A stretch of DNA of 64,000 nucleotides, from assembly GCF_002556545.1 (NCBI RefSeq), contig NZ_CP022685.1, positions 4,008,001-4,072,000 on the forward strand, in the 5' to 3' direction. A program made the translations under genes and the position numbers. Positions 35,001 to 45,776 of the stretch are shown one piece after another; position 1 is the stretch's first letter; every line of letters starts with the position of its first letter. The notes beneath the pieces are model-generated. The model had not been told where the DNA came from, searched no databases, and saw nothing but the letters and a program-made list of their open reading frames with translations. Origin of the DNA: Streptomyces formicae. GTDB taxonomy: Bacteria; Actinomycetota; Actinomycetes; Streptomycetales; Streptomycetaceae.

Positions 35001-38000
35001 CTGCGCGCTCTTCGCCGACGTGCTCGGCCTGGAGTCCGGCTGGCCCTCACCCGACGCCGGGTTCTTCGACCTCGGTGGTCACTCGCTGCTCGCGGGCCGC
35101 CTCGCCGCCCGTATTCGCGAGCGGTTCGCCACCACGCTCGGTATCGCCGACGTCTTCCGCGCCTCGACCCCCGCCGCCCTGGCGGCGGTCCTGCGCGCCT
35201 CGGGCGCCCCTGAGCCCACACCGACCCCCGTACCCATCCCTGTCCCCATCCCCCGCACCGACACCCTCCCCCTCTCCCCCGCACAGCAGCGCCTGTGGTT
35301 CCTGCACCGCCTCGAAGGCCCCAGCCCCACCTACAACATCCCGCTCGTCCTCACCCTGAACGGGCCCGTCGACCACGCCGCGCTCCAGCTCGCCCTGCAC
35401 GATCTGACCGCACGCCACGAGACACTCAGAACCGTATATCCGGCCACTGACAACGCCCTGTCCGCCGACGCCGACGACCGCCCTCACCAGCGGATCCTCG
35501 ACGCCGGGCACCCCCTGGCCCGCCCCTGCCTGCACCGCGGCCCGCTCACCGAGGGCGCCCTGACCGAAGCCGTGCGGCACTGCTTCGAGCTCGCCGACGA
35601 ACCCCCGCTGCGCGCCACCCTGTTCACCGACCTCGCCGACCCCACCCGCCACACCCTCCTCCTGTTGCTCCACCACATCGCGGGCGACGGCGCCTCCACC
35701 ACGCCCCTCGCCCGTGACCTCGCGACGGCCTACACCGCGCGCGTCGGCGGCCGCGCGCCCGGGTTCGCGCCGCTGCCCCTCCAGTACGCGGACCACGCCG
35801 CCCACCAGCAGAAGCTCCTCGCCGACGGCCTCGCGCGGACGCACCTCGCGCACTGGAAGGAGGCCCTCGCCGGCCTGCCCGACCAGCTGGAGCTGCCCAC
35901 CGACCGGCCCCGCCCGCCGGTGGCCACCTCCGCGGGCGACACCGTCCCCTTCGCCCTGGCCCCGGCCACCCACCGGGCACTCAAGCGCCTGGCCGCATCG
36001 ACCGGCAGCACGGTCTTCATGACCGTCCAGGCGGGCCTCGCCGCGCTCCTCACCCGGCACGGCTGCGGCACCGACATCCCCCTCGGCACCCCGGTCGCGG
36101 GCCGCGACGACGACACGACCGCCGACCTCGTCGGGTTCTTCACCAACACCGTCGTGCTGCGCACGGACACCTCGGGCGACCCCGGTTTCCGTGCGCTGCT
36201 CGACCGCGTGCGCGGCACCACGCTCGCCGCGTACGAACACGACGCGCTCCCCTTCGACCAGCTCGTCGAGGAGCTCAACCCGCCGCGCTCGCTCGCCAGG
36301 CACCCGCTGTTCCAGGTGATGCTGGCCTGGCAGTCGCTGCCCGACGGCGACTTCGCGCTCGGCCCCGACACCACGGCCCGGCTGGGCGCCGTGCCTTCGG
36401 GCACCGCCAAGTTCGACCTGACCCTGAACGCGGGCGAACTCCCCGACGACGGCGGGATATCCGGGTTCCTGGAGTTCCGCACGGACCTGTTCGACCGCGC
36501 CACCGCGCAGGGCCTCGCCGACCGTCTGGCCCGCCTGCTCACCGCGGCCGCCGAGACCCCCGACACGCCCATCGGCCTGCTCCCGCTCCTCAGTGGCGCC
36601 GAGCACCACCAGGCCCTCGTGGCCGCCAACAACCAGCACCACCGGCCGAGTTCGACCCCCAGCACGCTCGCCGAGGTCTACGAGCGGGCGGCCGCCCGAC
36701 ACCCCCACCGCACCGCCGTCACCCACGAGGGCCGCGCCCTCACCTACGCCGAACTGTCCGCCCGCGCGCACCAATTGGCCCGTCTACTCGCCTCCCGAGG
36801 CATCGGACCGGGATCGATCGTGGCGCTCGCGCTGCCCCGCTCCACCGACCTGGTCACCGGCCTGCTCGCGGTCGCGCTCTCCGGCGCCGCCTACCTCCCG
36901 CTCGACCCTGACTACCCGGCGGACCGCCTCGCCTACATGCTCGACGACGCGCGCCCCGCCGCGCTGGTCACCGACACCGCGACCGCGCCCCGGCTGCCCG
37001 CGCAGGCGCACGCGCTGCCGCTCGTCACGGTCGACGGCGACGCCCCGGACGCGTACGACACGCGCCCCCTCACCCAGGACGAGCGCACCCGCCCGCTCAC
37101 CCCGCGCGACCCCGCCTACGTCATCTACACCTCGGGTTCCACGGGCCGCCCCAAGGGTGTCGTCGTCACCCACCACAACGTGACGCGGCTGCTCACCGCC
37201 ACGGACCACTGGTTCGGCTTCGACGAGAACGACGTCTGGACGCTCTTCCACTCCTACGCGTTCGACTTCTCCGTATGGGAGTTGTGGGGCGCGCTCCTGT
37301 ACGGCGGCAAGGTCGTCGTCGTACCGCACCTGACGAGCCGCGACCCGGGCGCCTTCCGCGAGCTGCTCGCGGCGGAACGGGTCACCGTCCTCAACCAGAC
37401 CCCCTCGGCCTTCTACCAGCTCGCGGCCGCCGACCGCGAGGACCGTACGGGGCCCGAACTCGCCCTGCGCTACGTCGTGTTCGGCGGCGAGGCGCTCGAA
37501 CTCGGCCGCCTCGACGAGTGGTACGAACGGCACGGCGACGGCGGCCCGACGCTCGTCAACATGTACGGCATCACCGAGACCACCGTGCACGTCTCCTACT
37601 TCGCGCTCGACCGCGCGACGGCCGCGTCCGCCACGTCGAGCACCATCGGCGTGAACATCCCCGACCTGCGCGTCTACGTCCTGGACGAGCGTCTGCAACC
37701 GGTCCCGCCGAACGTCACCGGCGAGATGTACGTCGCGGGCGAGGGCCTCGCCGACGGCTATCTCGGCCGACCCGACCTGACCGCGACGCGCTTCGTCGCC
37801 GACCCGTACGCCGCACTGTTCGGCGAGAGCGGCACCCGCATGTACCGCTCGGGCGACCTCGCCCGACGCCGCAGCGACGGCGCCCTGGAGTACTTCGGGC
37901 GGGCCGACCAGCAGGTGAAGATCCGCGGCTTCCGCATCGAACTGGGCGAGATCGAGGCCGTGTTGGCGTCGCACCCCGCGGTGGCGGACGCCGCCGTCGT

Positions 38001-39297
38001 CGTACGCGAGGACGTACCCGGCGACAAGCGGCTCGTCGGCTACGCGGTGGCCGAGGGCACCGACCCGGCCGCGTTGCGCGAGCACACCGCCGCCGAACTC
38101 CCCGTCCACATGGCCCCCTCGGCCGTCGTCCTGCTCGACAAGCTCCCCCTGACCAGCAACGGCAAGCTGGACCGCAAGGCGCTGCCCGCCCCGGAACGGC
38201 CCGCGTCGGCCGCCGCGGGCCGCGCCCCGCGCACACCGCGCGAGGAGCAACTGTGCGCGATCTTCGCCGAGGTGCTCGGCGCCGACCGGATCGGCGTCGA
38301 CGACAACTTCTTCGACCTGGGCGGGCACTCGCTGCTCGCCGTGCGCCTCGCGGGCCGCGTCAAGGCGGCCTTCGGCGCGGAGGTCTCCATCGGCACGGTC
38401 TTCCAGTCGCCGACACCGGCGGCGCTCGACGCGGCGCTGGAGGCGGGGGCCGGTCACCGCGAGGATCCCTTGGACGTCCTCCTGCCCCTGCGCCCCGCCC
38501 GCCCCGGCGACGCCGCGCCCGTCCACTGCGTGCACCCGGCGGGCGGCCTGAGCTGGTGCTACGCGGGCCTGATCCGCCACCTCCCCGCCGACGTCCCGAT
38601 CTACGGCCTCCAGGCGCAGGGGGTGGGCGCGGCCACGGCGGACCTGGAACTCCCGGGCACGCTTGAGGAGTTGGCGGCCCACTACGTCACCCGCCTCCGC
38701 GAGGTCCAGCCCACGGGCCCGTACCGCCTGCTCGGCTGGTCGACCGGCGGCATCATCGCCCACGCGATGGCCACGCACCTCCAGGAGACGGGCCACGAGG
38801 TGGAGCTCCTCGCGATCCTCGACGCCTACCCGGCCGAGGGCTTCCGCGAGCTGCCGGTCCCCGACGAGGCAGAGGCGCTGGAATCCCTCCTGACCATGGG
38901 CGGCTACGGCCCGGACAGCCTGGCGGGCAAGGCTCTGACCACCGAGAACGTCGTCGACGTGCTGCGCCGCGAGGGCAGCCCGCTGGCCGCGCTGCCGCCC
39001 GCCACGTTCGAGGCGCTGCGCGACATCTACCTCAACACCAACCATCTCGTACGGGCCTACGACCACCGGCGCTTCGACGGCGACGTGCTGTTCTTCCGCG
39101 CCACGGTCGACACCATCGACGACACCCTGACGCCGGAGACCTGGACTCCGTACGTGACCGGGCGCATCGCCAACACCGATGTGGCCTGCTCCCACAAGGA
39201 CATGACCCTGCCCGAGCCGATCGCGCACATCGCGCGCGTGGTCGCCGACCGACTGGCCGAAACGGCCGGTCACACCGACCTGGAGAAGCAGCAGTGA
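32026..39297 (+). CDS. dhbF: Dimodular siderophore NRPS, C-A-PCP-C-A-PCP-TE (DhbF type)
   Basis: Assembles the peptide part of a catechol siderophore, 2423 residues. C1 (about 5-440, HHFAVDA near 144) would accept 2,3-dihydroxybenzoate. A1 has its core at 611 ([11 protein letters not shown]), and PCP1 carries Ser about 1019 (GGHSLL). C2 (about 1080-1520) has HHIAGDG near 1215. A2 has its core at 1697, and PCP2 Ser is about 2100. TE has GWSTGG with Ser about 2239 and a terminal His near 2391. Read by eye against GrsA, the A2 pocket is DFWNVGMVH(K), essentially the threonine code. A1 reads DADDVGLVD(K), acidic as for arginine, ornithine or lysine. No epimerase domain is present. The TE would oligomerise and cyclise three units, as in EntF or DhbF. 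It is followed by overlapping mbtH. Confidence 0.96.
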   Translation: MHQRPDRLPLLTAQAGILYAQQLAPESTALNTADRVEIQGPLDDALFEAALLRTVAEAETLSLRVTEDAAGDPWQLVDPDASPVRLHRLDVRAEADPEAAAEAWMRADLTNAVDLTGGTATRGLVTQALIRVADDRHWWYQRVHHFAVDAYALQLIGARVAELYTALAAHQEPPARQFAPMAELTGEESRYLGSEQYATDRAFWTERTEGHTTPATLAARPDATSTDALLRRVTDLPEGSVDRLTRAAQAVKATWAELVIAATAGHLHRVTGAEDIVLGLPLTNRRGPAALRTPAMTVNVLPLRIAVRPRDTGAELLRRVVLEVRAVRRHQRYPQADLRRDLALGTAGEPLTGPMVNIKPFESDLDFGGLPGTVHNLAAGPVEDLAVGASPRADGRLRLSLDANAGRYADAELALHEHTLATYLDGLAELLLTDPHRTIATLDLLTPDEIRAATVGRTEPPAEQTLPDAFAAQAARTPDAVAVRSGGAALTFAELDAAADRLAHRLAADLAPGTPVALALPRGTDTLVALLAVLKARGVCQPLDLGHPAARTLDVLADARPAYVIGTRETLAALPAHGLPELALDDPETAAAIAALPAGAPASAPRLTDPAYIIHTSGSTGRPKGVLVTHASLANLLAGHTDDHIAPAVARTGRDRLRVAHSASFAFDASWDPVLWMVHGHELHLLDDATYRDPAALAAYIDEQRVDYLDVTPSYAEALIAEGLLDDDRHHPAVVVVGGEAVPAPLWERLAAVEGSRPTNLYGPTETTVDAYYWLPAPDGTTTGHPVRASRVYVLDSSLRPTPPGVTGELYVAGACLAHGYLRRPELTAERFVADPFGALHGDSGGRMYRTGDLVRRRADGTLEFLGRGDDQVKIRGFRVELGEIQARLATHPALAQAAVIARDSAHGKRLLAYAVPREGATVTPEALRVHLAETLPAHMVPATVMLLAALPRTANDKLDHRALPDPEPNAVTGSTGSTDTAASGDPHTDALCALFADVLGLESGWPSPDAGFFDLGGHSLLAGRLAARIRERFATTLGIADVFRASTPAALAAVLRASGAPEPTPTPVPIPVPIPRTDTLPLSPAQQRLWFLHRLEGPSPTYNIPLVLTLNGPVDHAALQLALHDLTARHETLRTVYPATDNALSADADDRPHQRILDAGHPLARPCLHRGPLTEGALTEAVRHCFELADEPPLRATLFTDLADPTRHTLLLLLHHIAGDGASTTPLARDLATAYTARVGGRAPGFAPLPLQYADHAAHQQKLLADGLARTHLAHWKEALAGLPDQLELPTDRPRPPVATSAGDTVPFALAPATHRALKRLAASTGSTVFMTVQAGLAALLTRHGCGTDIPLGTPVAGRDDDTTADLVGFFTNTVVLRTDTSGDPGFRALLDRVRGTTLAAYEHDALPFDQLVEELNPPRSLARHPLFQVMLAWQSLPDGDFALGPDTTARLGAVPSGTAKFDLTLNAGELPDDGGISGFLEFRTDLFDRATAQGLADRLARLLTAAAETPDTPIGLLPLLSGAEHHQALVAANNQHHRPSSTPSTLAEVYERAAARHPHRTAVTHEGRALTYAELSARAHQLARLLASRGIGPGSIVALALPRSTDLVTGLLAVALSGAAYLPLDPDYPADRLAYMLDDARPAALVTDTATAPRLPAQAHALPLVTVDGDAPDAYDTRPLTQDERTRPLTPRDPAYVIYTSGSTGRPKGVVVTHHNVTRLLTATDHWFGFDENDVWTLFHSYAFDFSVWELWGALLYGGKVVVVPHLTSRDPGAFRELLAAERVTVLNQTPSAFYQLAAADREDRTGPELALRYVVFGGEALELGRLDEWYERHGDGGPTLVNMYGITETTVHVSYFALDRATAASATSSTIGVNIPDLRVYVLDERLQPVPPNVTGEMYVAGEGLADGYLGRPDLTATRFVADPYAALFGESGTRMYRSGDLARRRSDGALEYFGRADQQVKIRGFRIELGEIEAVLASHPAVADAAVVVREDVPGDKRLVGYAVAEGTDPAALREHTAAELPVHMAPSAVVLLDKLPLTSNGKLDRKALPAPERPASAAAGRAPRTPREEQLCAIFAEVLGADRIGVDDNFFDLGGHSLLAVRLAGRVKAAFGAEVSIGTVFQSPTPAALDAALEAGAGHREDPLDVLLPLRPARPGDAAPVHCVHPAGGLSWCYAGLIRHLPADVPIYGLQAQGVGAATADLELPGTLEELAAHYVTRLREVQPTGPYRLLGWSTGGIIAHAMATHLQETGHEVELLAILDAYPAEGFRELPVPDEAEALESLLTMGGYGPDSLAGKALTTENVVDVLRREGSPLAALPPATFEALRDIYLNTNHLVRAYDHRRFDGDVLFFRATVDTIDDTLTPETWTPYVTGRIANTDVACSHKDMTLPEPIAHIARVVADRLAETAGHTDLEKQQ

Positions 39298-39473
39298 CGA
39301 CGAGCGAAGCCCCCGCCAACCCCTTCGACGCGGACGGCGAGTTCCTGGTCCTCGCCAACGAACGCGGCGAACTCTCGCTCTGGCCGCTCTTCGCCGCCGT
39401 GCCCGAGGGTTGGTCGGCGCAGCACGGCCCGGGCCCGCGTCAGGACGCTCTGGATCGGATCGCGTCCCGGTGA
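39294..39473 (+). CDS. MbtH-like NRPS helper protein
   Basis: Small cytoplasmic chaperone-like partner that binds and activates NRPS adenylation domains. The 59-residue product carries the family pattern [32 protein letters not shown] with the conserved Trp residues. The C-terminal motif ([10 protein letters not shown]) is close to the usual form. GTG at 39294 overlaps the NRPS stop, and the TGA overlaps the GTG of the next MFS gene (GTGA), so all three are translationally coupled. Confidence 0.93.
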   Translation: MTTSEAPANPFDADGEFLVLANERGELSLWPLFAAVPEGWSAQHGPGPRQDALDRIASR

Positions 39474-40927
39474 TCGGCGGAGACCTGCTGGTCAGGCCCC
39501 GCATACGCCCCAAGGTCGCCGTCGTCCTCGTCTACACGGCCGCGATGTGCATGAACGGCCTGGACTCGACGATCGTCAATCCGGCGCTCTTCACCATCGC
39601 GGAGGACTTCGGCCGCCCGGTGTCGGCGGCGAACACGGTCGAGACGGCGTTCCTCGTCGCGCTCGCCCTGGCGCTGCCGGTGGCGGGCTGGCTCGGTGAC
39701 CGGTTCGGCACCAAGCGGGTGTTCCTGCTCGCCCTCGCCGCGTTCACCGCCGCGTCGGCGGTCTGCGGCCTGGCCCCCGACCTCACCACCCTCGTGGTGG
39801 CGCGCGCGGCCCAGGGCCTTGCGGGCGGGCTGCTCACGCCCGTCGGCATGACGCTGCTGTTCCGTGCGTTCCCGCCCGAGGAGCGCGTGAAGCTGTCCAA
39901 GGTCCTGATCGTGCCGACCGCGCTGATGCCCGCGCTCGGGCCGCCGCTCGGCGGCTTCCTCACCGAACACCTCTCCTGGCACTGGCTGTTCTTCGTGAAC
40001 GTGCCGGTGGGGGCGGGGGCGGTGCTGCTCGGTGTGCTGGCGCTGCGGGAGCCTGGGGCGGTGCCTGAAGAGGGCGCGGACCCGGGTAAGGGTCCGGGTC
40101 AGGGTCCGGACTCGGATAGGGATTCCGGGGGACGTTTCGACCACGTCGGCTTCTGGCTGGCCACGCCCGCGCTCGGCCTCCTCACGTACGCCCTGGGATT
40201 CGGTCCCTCGCACGGCTGGACCCGTCCTTCGGTCGCGATCAGCGCGATCGCGGGAGGCGTGCTCCTCGTCGCCGCGGTCGTCCATCAACTCCGTACGCCA
40301 GACCCCCTGTTGAAGCTGCGGCTGCTCGGCGACCGGGTCTACGGGGCGGCCTCCGCGCTCGCCCTGTTCAGCGCGGCGGGCCTGATGGGCGTCCTGTTCG
40401 TCTTCCCGCTCCTCTACCAGGCCGCGCTCGGCGCGTCCGCGCTCGACGCGGGCCTGTCCGTCTTCCCCGAGGCGCTCGGCCTGATGCTGGCGTCGCAGGC
40501 CGTGGACCGCCTGCTGCCGCGCCTCGGGCCGCGCCGTCTCGCGGTGCCGACGCTGCTGCTCGCGGCTGTCGTCTTCGCCGCGCTGGCCGTGCCGGGTGTC
40601 GCGGAGAACGCGTGGGCGGTGCGGGGGCTGATGTTCGCGGTGGGTCTCGTCCTCGGCACGGCCGTCCTGACCATCCAGATCGCCGGGTTCGAGGACGTCT
40701 CTCCTGCGGACATGGGGCAGGCGATGGGGTTGTTCCAGATCGTGCGGACGTTGGGGGGTGCGTTGGGGATCGCGGCGTGTGCGGGGGTTATCGGGGGGCA
40801 TGGGACGGGGGTCTCTGAGGCGGGGCCCTATCGGGTGGCGGTCGTTGTCACTGCGGGGCTTGTGGCGGTGGGGGCGGGTTTCGCTGCGCGGTTGCCGCGG
40901 GGTGGGGGCGGGTCGCCTCTTCCGTAG
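39470..40927 (+). CDS. MFS exporter, probable siderophore efflux pump
   Basis: 485-residue 14-helix DHA2-type transporter. It has MNGLDSTIVNPALFTIA in helix 1, GWLGDRFGTKRVFLLAL after helix 2, and LMPALGPPLGGFLTEH in motif C. A Gly/Pro/Asp-rich cytoplasmic loop near 200-220 is encoded by a short GGTCCGG repeat. GTG at 39470 overlaps the mbtH stop, so it is the third coupled gene after the NRPS. Export of the finished siderophore (as EntS does for enterobactin) is the likely role from context. Confidence 0.88.
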   Translation: MIGGDLLVRPRIRPKVAVVLVYTAAMCMNGLDSTIVNPALFTIAEDFGRPVSAANTVETAFLVALALALPVAGWLGDRFGTKRVFLLALAAFTAASAVCGLAPDLTTLVVARAAQGLAGGLLTPVGMTLLFRAFPPEERVKLSKVLIVPTALMPALGPPLGGFLTEHLSWHWLFFVNVPVGAGAVLLGVLALREPGAVPEEGADPGKGPGQGPDSDRDSGGRFDHVGFWLATPALGLLTYALGFGPSHGWTRPSVAISAIAGGVLLVAAVVHQLRTPDPLLKLRLLGDRVYGAASALALFSAAGLMGVLFVFPLLYQAALGASALDAGLSVFPEALGLMLASQAVDRLLPRLGPRRLAVPTLLLAAVVFAALAVPGVAENAWAVRGLMFAVGLVLGTAVLTIQIAGFEDVSPADMGQAMGLFQIVRTLGGALGIAACAGVIGGHGTGVSEAGPYRVAVVVTAGLVAVGAGFAARLPRGGGGSPLP

Positions 40928-41318
40928 GCGGGGCGGTTGCTTCGCGCTGCGGGTGGGTGGGGGCTTGTCGCGCAGTTCCTCGCGCCCCTGAAAGACGCCG
41001 CGCCCCGGCGGGGGGGGCGTCGCGGAATCGCGGTCTCACGGGGCGTCGTGGCTTGTCGCGCAGTTCCCCGCGCCCCTAAAGGACGCCGCGTCCCGGCAGG
41101 GGGGTGTCGCGAGATCGCGGTCTCACGGATCGTCGTGGCTTGTCGCGCAGTTCCTCGCGCCCCTGGCGGGGCGCCCCGTAAGGGGCGCGGGGAACTGCGC
41201 GCTCAGCCCCCACCGGCCCGCAGGCAAGCAACCCACCGAAACGCAACGCCCCGCCAGGGGCGCGGGGAACTGCGCGGCCAGCCCCCACCCACCCGCACAG
41301 CGAAGCAACCGTCCCCGC
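40928..41318. repeat. Convergent intergenic region with five dispersed elements and a long inverted repeat
   Basis: No gene is present. Plus-strand copies of GCGCAGTTCCCCGCGCCCCT or its TCCTCG variant start at 40970, 41058 and 41145. Reverse copies lie at 41181-41200 and 41256-41275. The first two plus copies are in an 88-base tandem unit. The outer parts mirror each other: the sequence after the MFS stop (GGCGGTTGCTTCGC, then GGGTGGGTGGGGGCT) recurs inverted before the esterase stop, giving arms of about 64 bases. Confidence 0.8.
41145..41200. terminator. Large hairpin formed by opposed copies of the dispersed element
   Basis: The copy at 41145-41164 and its reverse copy at 41181-41200 pair over about 19 of 20 bases, with GGCGGGGCGCCCCGTA in the loop able to pair internally. 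It is placed between two convergent transcripts and would terminate both. Confidence 0.65.
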
Positions 41319-42518
41319 CTACGGCCCCAGCAGCCGCGCCAGGCCCCCCATCAGGCCGCCCCGCCAACACGCATAGTCATGGCCCCCGTTGAACTCCTCA
41401 TACGTCACCTCATAGCCCCTCGCCCGCAACACGTTCCGCAAGCGGCGGTTCTCCGCGAGGAGCATCCACTCCTGGGCGCCCACCTCCAGGTGGATCCGGA
41501 CCGGGCGGTGCGCGGCGCGGGCGTACTGGCGTGTGAGCCATTCCGGGCCCGCCCCGTCGGGCGCGTTCTCGTCGGGCCACCAGAACGAACCCGACTGGGA
41601 GAGCGCGCGGCCGAAGCGGTCGGGGCGGCGATGGACCGCGTACGCCGCCGTGAGGCCACCCGCGCTCTGGCCCGCGATGACGGTACGCGCGGCCGGAACC
41701 GCGACCCCGTGCTCCCGCGCCGCCCACGGCACCAGCACATCGGCGAGCCAGTCCACGAACTCCCCGCTACAGCTGAGGTCCTCCATCCGCCGCCCCATCG
41801 TGTCGACCAGGAGCAGCGCCGTCGGCGGCACCGCACCCGCCGCGTGCAGCCGATCGGCCATGCGCGGCGCGTCGAGGACGGGACCCCACATCTCGCCGTC
41901 CAGAAGCACCGCGACAGCGAGCGCAGGTGCGGCGGGCAGGTGGACCGTGACGCGGCGGCCATCGACCTCGGCCGACAGGGTCCGCCCGGTCCTGACCGCG
42001 CCCCCTTGGACGTACGGCTGCGCGGGCGCCTGCGGAAGTTCCATCACGGACGCGGGGTTGCGGCCGTCGCGGGACGGCAGCCCGGGAGCCGTCGCGTACG
42101 GATCGGGCAGGGCCTCGTCCAGGACCTTCAGCCAGGCCGCGCGGTCGGTGCGCAGCGTCTCCTCGCGCGGGCCACGGGCGACGTAGAACTGGTAGGAGGC
42201 CCGGTGATCGGCGCGCAGCCGGTGGCTGAGCGCCCACACCCCGGTGCCGGGCACCCGCTCCGTCAGGTGCGGCGCGAGATCGCCCGCGTGCCGGTCCTTG
42301 TCGGTGACGGTGTGCAGGAGCGCGAGGACGTCGGTGGCGGGCCGCTCCGGATCGTCCCGCCACAAGAACGTGACGAGCCGGTACGCCGGATCGCCGTCCG
42401 GGTCGGCCTCGACCAACGGCGTGCCCTTCGCCTCCACCCGGTCCCAGAAGTCCCGTTCGGCCGAGGGGACTTCGGCACGCACGGCCTGACGGAGCGTACG
42501 GAGCAGCGGACTGCGCAC
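41319..42518 (-). CDS. Catecholate siderophore esterase (Fes/IroD-like)
   Basis: Cytoplasmic alpha/beta hydrolase that would cut the ester backbone of the imported ferric siderophore and release iron, 399 residues. There is an N-terminal Fes-type beta domain (LVTFLWRDDPERPATDVLAL). The hydrolase half has nucleophile GQSAGG (Ser about 284), acidic segment EVGAQEW, and C-terminal His in FNGGHDYACWRGGL. GTG at 42518 is preceded by AGAAAGG. It lies 51 bases downstream of the FecCD gene, in one transcript. An esterase fits a tri-threonine lactone product. Confidence 0.92.
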   Translation of the reverse strand: MRSPLLRTLRQAVRAEVPSAERDFWDRVEAKGTPLVEADPDGDPAYRLVTFLWRDDPERPATDVLALLHTVTDKDRHAGDLAPHLTERVPGTGVWALSHRLRADHRASYQFYVARGPREETLRTDRAAWLKVLDEALPDPYATAPGLPSRDGRNPASVMELPQAPAQPYVQGGAVRTGRTLSAEVDGRRVTVHLPAAPALAVAVLLDGEMWGPVLDAPRMADRLHAAGAVPPTALLLVDTMGRRMEDLSCSGEFVDWLADVLVPWAAREHGVAVPAARTVIAGQSAGGLTAAYAVHRRPDRFGRALSQSGSFWWPDENAPDGAGPEWLTRQYARAAHRPVRIHLEVGAQEWMLLAENRRLRNVLRARGYEVTYEEFNGGHDYACWRGGLMGGLARLLGP

Positions 42519-42569
42519 GACGAACACCTTTCTGAACGAGTCACACAAGTCACCCGAGCCACCCATGGC

Positions 42570-44816
42570 TCAGACGCGGGTCGCCGCCGACCGGCCCAGC
42601 AGCACCCACAGCAGGAACGGCCCGCCGAGGACCGTCGTGACGATGCCCACCGGCAGCTCCGAACCGTCGAAGGCGATCCGCCCGAGCGTGTCGGCGACGA
42701 CCACGAGGAGCGCGCCGGTCAGCATCGAGCCGACCAGCGGCACCCGCAGCGGCCCGGCGAGGCGGGACGCGATGACGGGCGAGGCGAGCGCGACGAAGCC
42801 GACGGGCCCGGCGATCCCGACGGCGAGCCCGGCGAGGGCGACCGCGAGGAGCAGGCAGATCAGGCGGGTGCGACCGGCGTTGGAGCCGAGCGAGGCCGCC
42901 GTGGCGTCGTCGAAGCGGAGCACGCCGAGGTGGCGGGCGACGGCGAGCGCGAGCGGCACGAGGACGGCGAGGCCGATGAGGACGGGCACGGCCACCGAGT
43001 AGCCGCGTCCGTTGAGGCTGCCGGACGTCCATACGTACAGCGAGCTTGCCGAGTTGAGAGAGCGTCGGGACAGGACGACCTGGGTGGCGGCGGAGGCGAG
43101 CGCGGACATGGCGAGCCCGACCACCAGAACGCGATAGCCGCGCTGCCCGAGCCCTCCCGAGACGACCGTCACCACGATCACCGCGACCAGCGCGCCGATC
43201 GGCCCGGCCCACCACGCGCCGAAGGACCCGGACGCGCTGAAGGTGACGGAGACGAGGACGGCGGCGGTGGCGCCGTCGTTCACGCCCAACAGCTCGGGTG
43301 TGGCAAGGCGGTTGCGGGCGAGGGTCTGGGTGAGACATCCGGCGAGCCCGAGGGCCGCGCCCGCGGTGAGCCCGGCGACGATGCGCCCGAGCCGGAACTT
43401 CTGCACGAGCAGGACGTCGAAGTGGTCGCCGTACCCGAAGACCGCACGGAAGGTGCGGCTGACGCTCATGTCGCTCTGGCCCGCGTACGCGGACAGGACC
43501 ACGGCGACCACGAGCAGCGCGGCGAGCAGCAGCGAGGCGAGGGTCGCGCGCCGGGCGACGAGGAACGAGAGGGGCCCGCGCCGCAGCACGAAGGTGTCGG
43601 CGGGCCGCACCCGGGGCGCCCGCGCCGCCGCACGCCCCGGCAGTCGCAGAGTGAGACGCCGCTTCTTCTTCTCGGCGCCGCGCCCCTCGTCCGCGGGGTC
43701 CGTCATCCCCATCGTGGCGAGCTGCCTGGACCGGACGATCAGGATGAGGACCGGGGCGCCGATCAGCGCCACGATGACGGAGACGGGTGCCTCGTACGGC
43801 CGGGAGACGACCCGGGCCGCCACGTCCGAGACGGTGAGCACGCACGCCCCGATGAGCCCGGCGAGCAGCAGCCGCGCGGGCAGCCGGGTGCCCGCGATGG
43901 CGCGGGCGAGGAATCCGGCGAGCAGGCCGAGGAAGGAGATGGGCCCGGCGAGCGCGACGGCTGCCGCGGTGAGCAGCGTGACGCCCACCGCGACGACCGT
44001 GCGGATCACGGGCGGCCGGTGCCCGAGGCTGCGTGCGAGATCGTCGCCGAGCGCGAGGGCGGACAGCGGCCTGGCGACGAGCAGCGCCACCACGAAGCCC
44101 ACCGCGAGCACGGGGGCGAGGCGCCCGAGCTCCCCGTACCCCTCGACCCCGGCGAGCGAGCCGAGCACCCAGAAGCGGAACTTGTCGTAGGTCTCGGCGG
44201 AGTTGACGACGATGACGCTGGTGAGCCCGCCGAAGGTGGCGCCGAGCGCGGACCCGGCGAGGACGAGCCGCATGGGCGAGCCGCCGCCCTTGCGTCCGGC
44301 GATCAGCAGCACGAGGCCGCTCGCCACCACGGCGCCCACGAACGCGCAGACGAGGTAGGCGTATCCGGAATCGAGCCCGAGCAGCGCGATGCCCGCGACG
44401 ACGCCCAGCGAGGCACCGGCGTTGACGCCGAGCAGCCCGGTCTCGGCGAGCGGATTGCGCGTCACGGCCTGCAACAGGCATCCGGCGACGCCGAGCGCGG
44501 CGCCGACGAGCACCGCGGTGAGCGTGCGCGGGATGCGCAGATCACCGACGACGAGGTCGAGGCGCGAGTCGCCGCGCGCGCCACCGCGGTTGAGCAGGTA
44601 GTCGAGCACACCACTGGCGCCGACCTCACCCGCGCCGACACAGAGCGAGAGCCCCACGAGCAGCACCAGGGCGACCACGAACCCCGCCACGGCGAGCGCG
44701 ACGGACCGCCCGGCGGAAGAACGCCCGGGATCCGGCTCAGGTGGGCGATCCGGCCCCAACTCACCTACGGGCTCGACGGGTTGGGGGACGGAGGCTGTGG
44801 TGCCCGCACTCGGCAT
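42570..44816 (-). CDS. Fused FecCD iron-siderophore permease (FhuB-like double permease)
   Basis: Membrane channel for ferric-siderophore import, about 748 residues with roughly 20 helices. Two FecCD units are fused: the first (about 40-370) has LRIPRTLTAVLVGAALGVAGCLLQAVTRNPLAETGLLGVN, and the second (about 410-748) has RLGRIVAGLTAGAALGLAGCLTQTLARNRLATPELLGVN. The Gly-rich loops that contact the ATPase are in each half. Most systems use two genes; fusion resembles FhuB. The ATG at 44816 or 44822 is very near the iron box, so the mRNA leader must be short. The ATPase and binding protein are encoded 15 kb away at 28.9-30.8 kb. Confidence 0.93.
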   Translation of the reverse strand: MPSAGTTASVPQPVEPVGELGPDRPPEPDPGRSSAGRSVALAVAGFVVALVLLVGLSLCVGAGEVGASGVLDYLLNRGGARGDSRLDLVVGDLRIPRTLTAVLVGAALGVAGCLLQAVTRNPLAETGLLGVNAGASLGVVAGIALLGLDSGYAYLVCAFVGAVVASGLVLLIAGRKGGGSPMRLVLAGSALGATFGGLTSVIVVNSAETYDKFRFWVLGSLAGVEGYGELGRLAPVLAVGFVVALLVARPLSALALGDDLARSLGHRPPVIRTVVAVGVTLLTAAAVALAGPISFLGLLAGFLARAIAGTRLPARLLLAGLIGACVLTVSDVAARVVSRPYEAPVSVIVALIGAPVLILIVRSRQLATMGMTDPADEGRGAEKKKRRLTLRLPGRAAARAPRVRPADTFVLRRGPLSFLVARRATLASLLLAALLVVAVVLSAYAGQSDMSVSRTFRAVFGYGDHFDVLLVQKFRLGRIVAGLTAGAALGLAGCLTQTLARNRLATPELLGVNDGATAAVLVSVTFSASGSFGAWWAGPIGALVAVIVVTVVSGGLGQRGYRVLVVGLAMSALASAATQVVLSRRSLNSASSLYVWTSGSLNGRGYSVAVPVLIGLAVLVPLALAVARHLGVLRFDDATAASLGSNAGRTRLICLLLAVALAGLAVGIAGPVGFVALASPVIASRLAGPLRVPLVGSMLTGALLVVVADTLGRIAFDGSELPVGIVTTVLGGPFLLWVLLGRSAATRV

Positions 44817-44821
44817 GCGCA

Positions 44822-44840
44822 TAAGGTGAGGCTAGCCTAA
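44822..44840. promoter_or_regulatory. Iron box at the FecCD/esterase promoter
   Basis: TAAGGTGAGGCTAGCCTAA matches the 19-bp iron-box pattern with 1-2 deviations and abuts the FecCD start codon. Confidence 0.82.
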
Positions 44841-44881
44841 CTGTTTGAACGGGGTAGCGAGCTCTGGGCAGTGGTTATACG

Positions 44882-44900
44882 TTAGGTTAGGCTTACCTAA
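44882..44900. promoter_or_regulatory. Iron box of the dhbA-C-E-B operon
   Basis: TTAGGTTAGGCTTACCTAA is a near-perfect consensus iron box, 26 bases before the dhbA ATG. Together with the box 41 bases away it gives each divergent operon its own site. Confidence 0.92.
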
Positions 44901-44925
44901 AAAGTTGGGGGAGGTCGCTCACACC

Positions 44926-45717
44926 ATGCCAGAGCACATACCGCAGGAGCCGGGCGAGTTCACCGGACGCACCGCGCTGGTGACCGGCGCGGGCCAGGGC
45001 ATCGGCGCCGCGGTGGCCACCGCGCTCGCCGCGCGCGGCGCCCACGTGGTCGCCACCGACCGCGACGCCCACGGCATCGACGAACTGGCCGCCGCCCACC
45101 GCGGCGCGATCACGCCCCGCGTCATGGACGTCACGAACCCCCTGGCCGTCACCGCGGTCGTCGACGACGTCGTCCGCGAACACGGCTCCCTCGACCTCCT
45201 GGTGAACGTCGCGGGAATCCTCCGCGCCGCCCCCGTCGCCGAACTGACCGACGCCGACTGGGCCGACACCTTCGCCGTGAACACCACCGGCGTCTTCCAC
45301 ACCTCCCGCGCGGCCGCCGCACACATGACCGCGCGCGGCTCCGGCTGCATCGTCACCGTCGCCTCCAACGCCGCGGGCATCCCCCGCACCGGCATGGCCG
45401 CGTACGCCGCGTCCAAGGCGGCGGCCACGATGTTCACCAAGTGCCTGGGCCTGGAGATCGCCCGCACGGGCGTCCGCTGCAACGTGGTGGCCCCCGGCTC
45501 GACGGACACCGCGATGCAACGCTCCCTGTGGACGGACGACGAGGCCCCGCAACGCGTCATCGCGGGCGACCCCGAGACGTACCGCACGGGCATCCCCCTG
45601 GGCCGGATCGCCGATCCCCAGGACATCGCCGAGGCAGTCGTCTTCCTCGCCTCGGACCGAGCACGCCACATCACCCTCCAAGAGCTGTACGTCGACGGCG
45701 GCGCGACCCTGCGCTGA
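44926..45717 (+). CDS. dhbA: 2,3-dihydro-2,3-dihydroxybenzoate dehydrogenase
   Basis: NAD-dependent short-chain dehydrogenase making 2,3-dihydroxybenzoate from the dihydrodiol, 263 residues. It has the nucleotide motif [11 protein letters not shown] near 22, the NVAGILR strand, and catalytic YAASKAA near 165. The ATG at 44926 follows GGGGGAGG. It is the first gene of the iron-regulated DHB operon; dhbC follows after 59 bases. Confidence 0.93.
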   Translation: MPEHIPQEPGEFTGRTALVTGAGQGIGAAVATALAARGAHVVATDRDAHGIDELAAAHRGAITPRVMDVTNPLAVTAVVDDVVREHGSLDLLVNVAGILRAAPVAELTDADWADTFAVNTTGVFHTSRAAAAHMTARGSGCIVTVASNAAGIPRTGMAAYAASKAAATMFTKCLGLEIARTGVRCNVVAPGSTDTAMQRSLWTDDEAPQRVIAGDPETYRTGIPLGRIADPQDIAEAVVFLASDRARHITLQELYVDGGATLR

Positions 45718-45776
45718 ACGCGTCCCCCAGCCGCGATCGCACCCACCCCCGAGAACACCCGAGAATTGGAGCCCCC

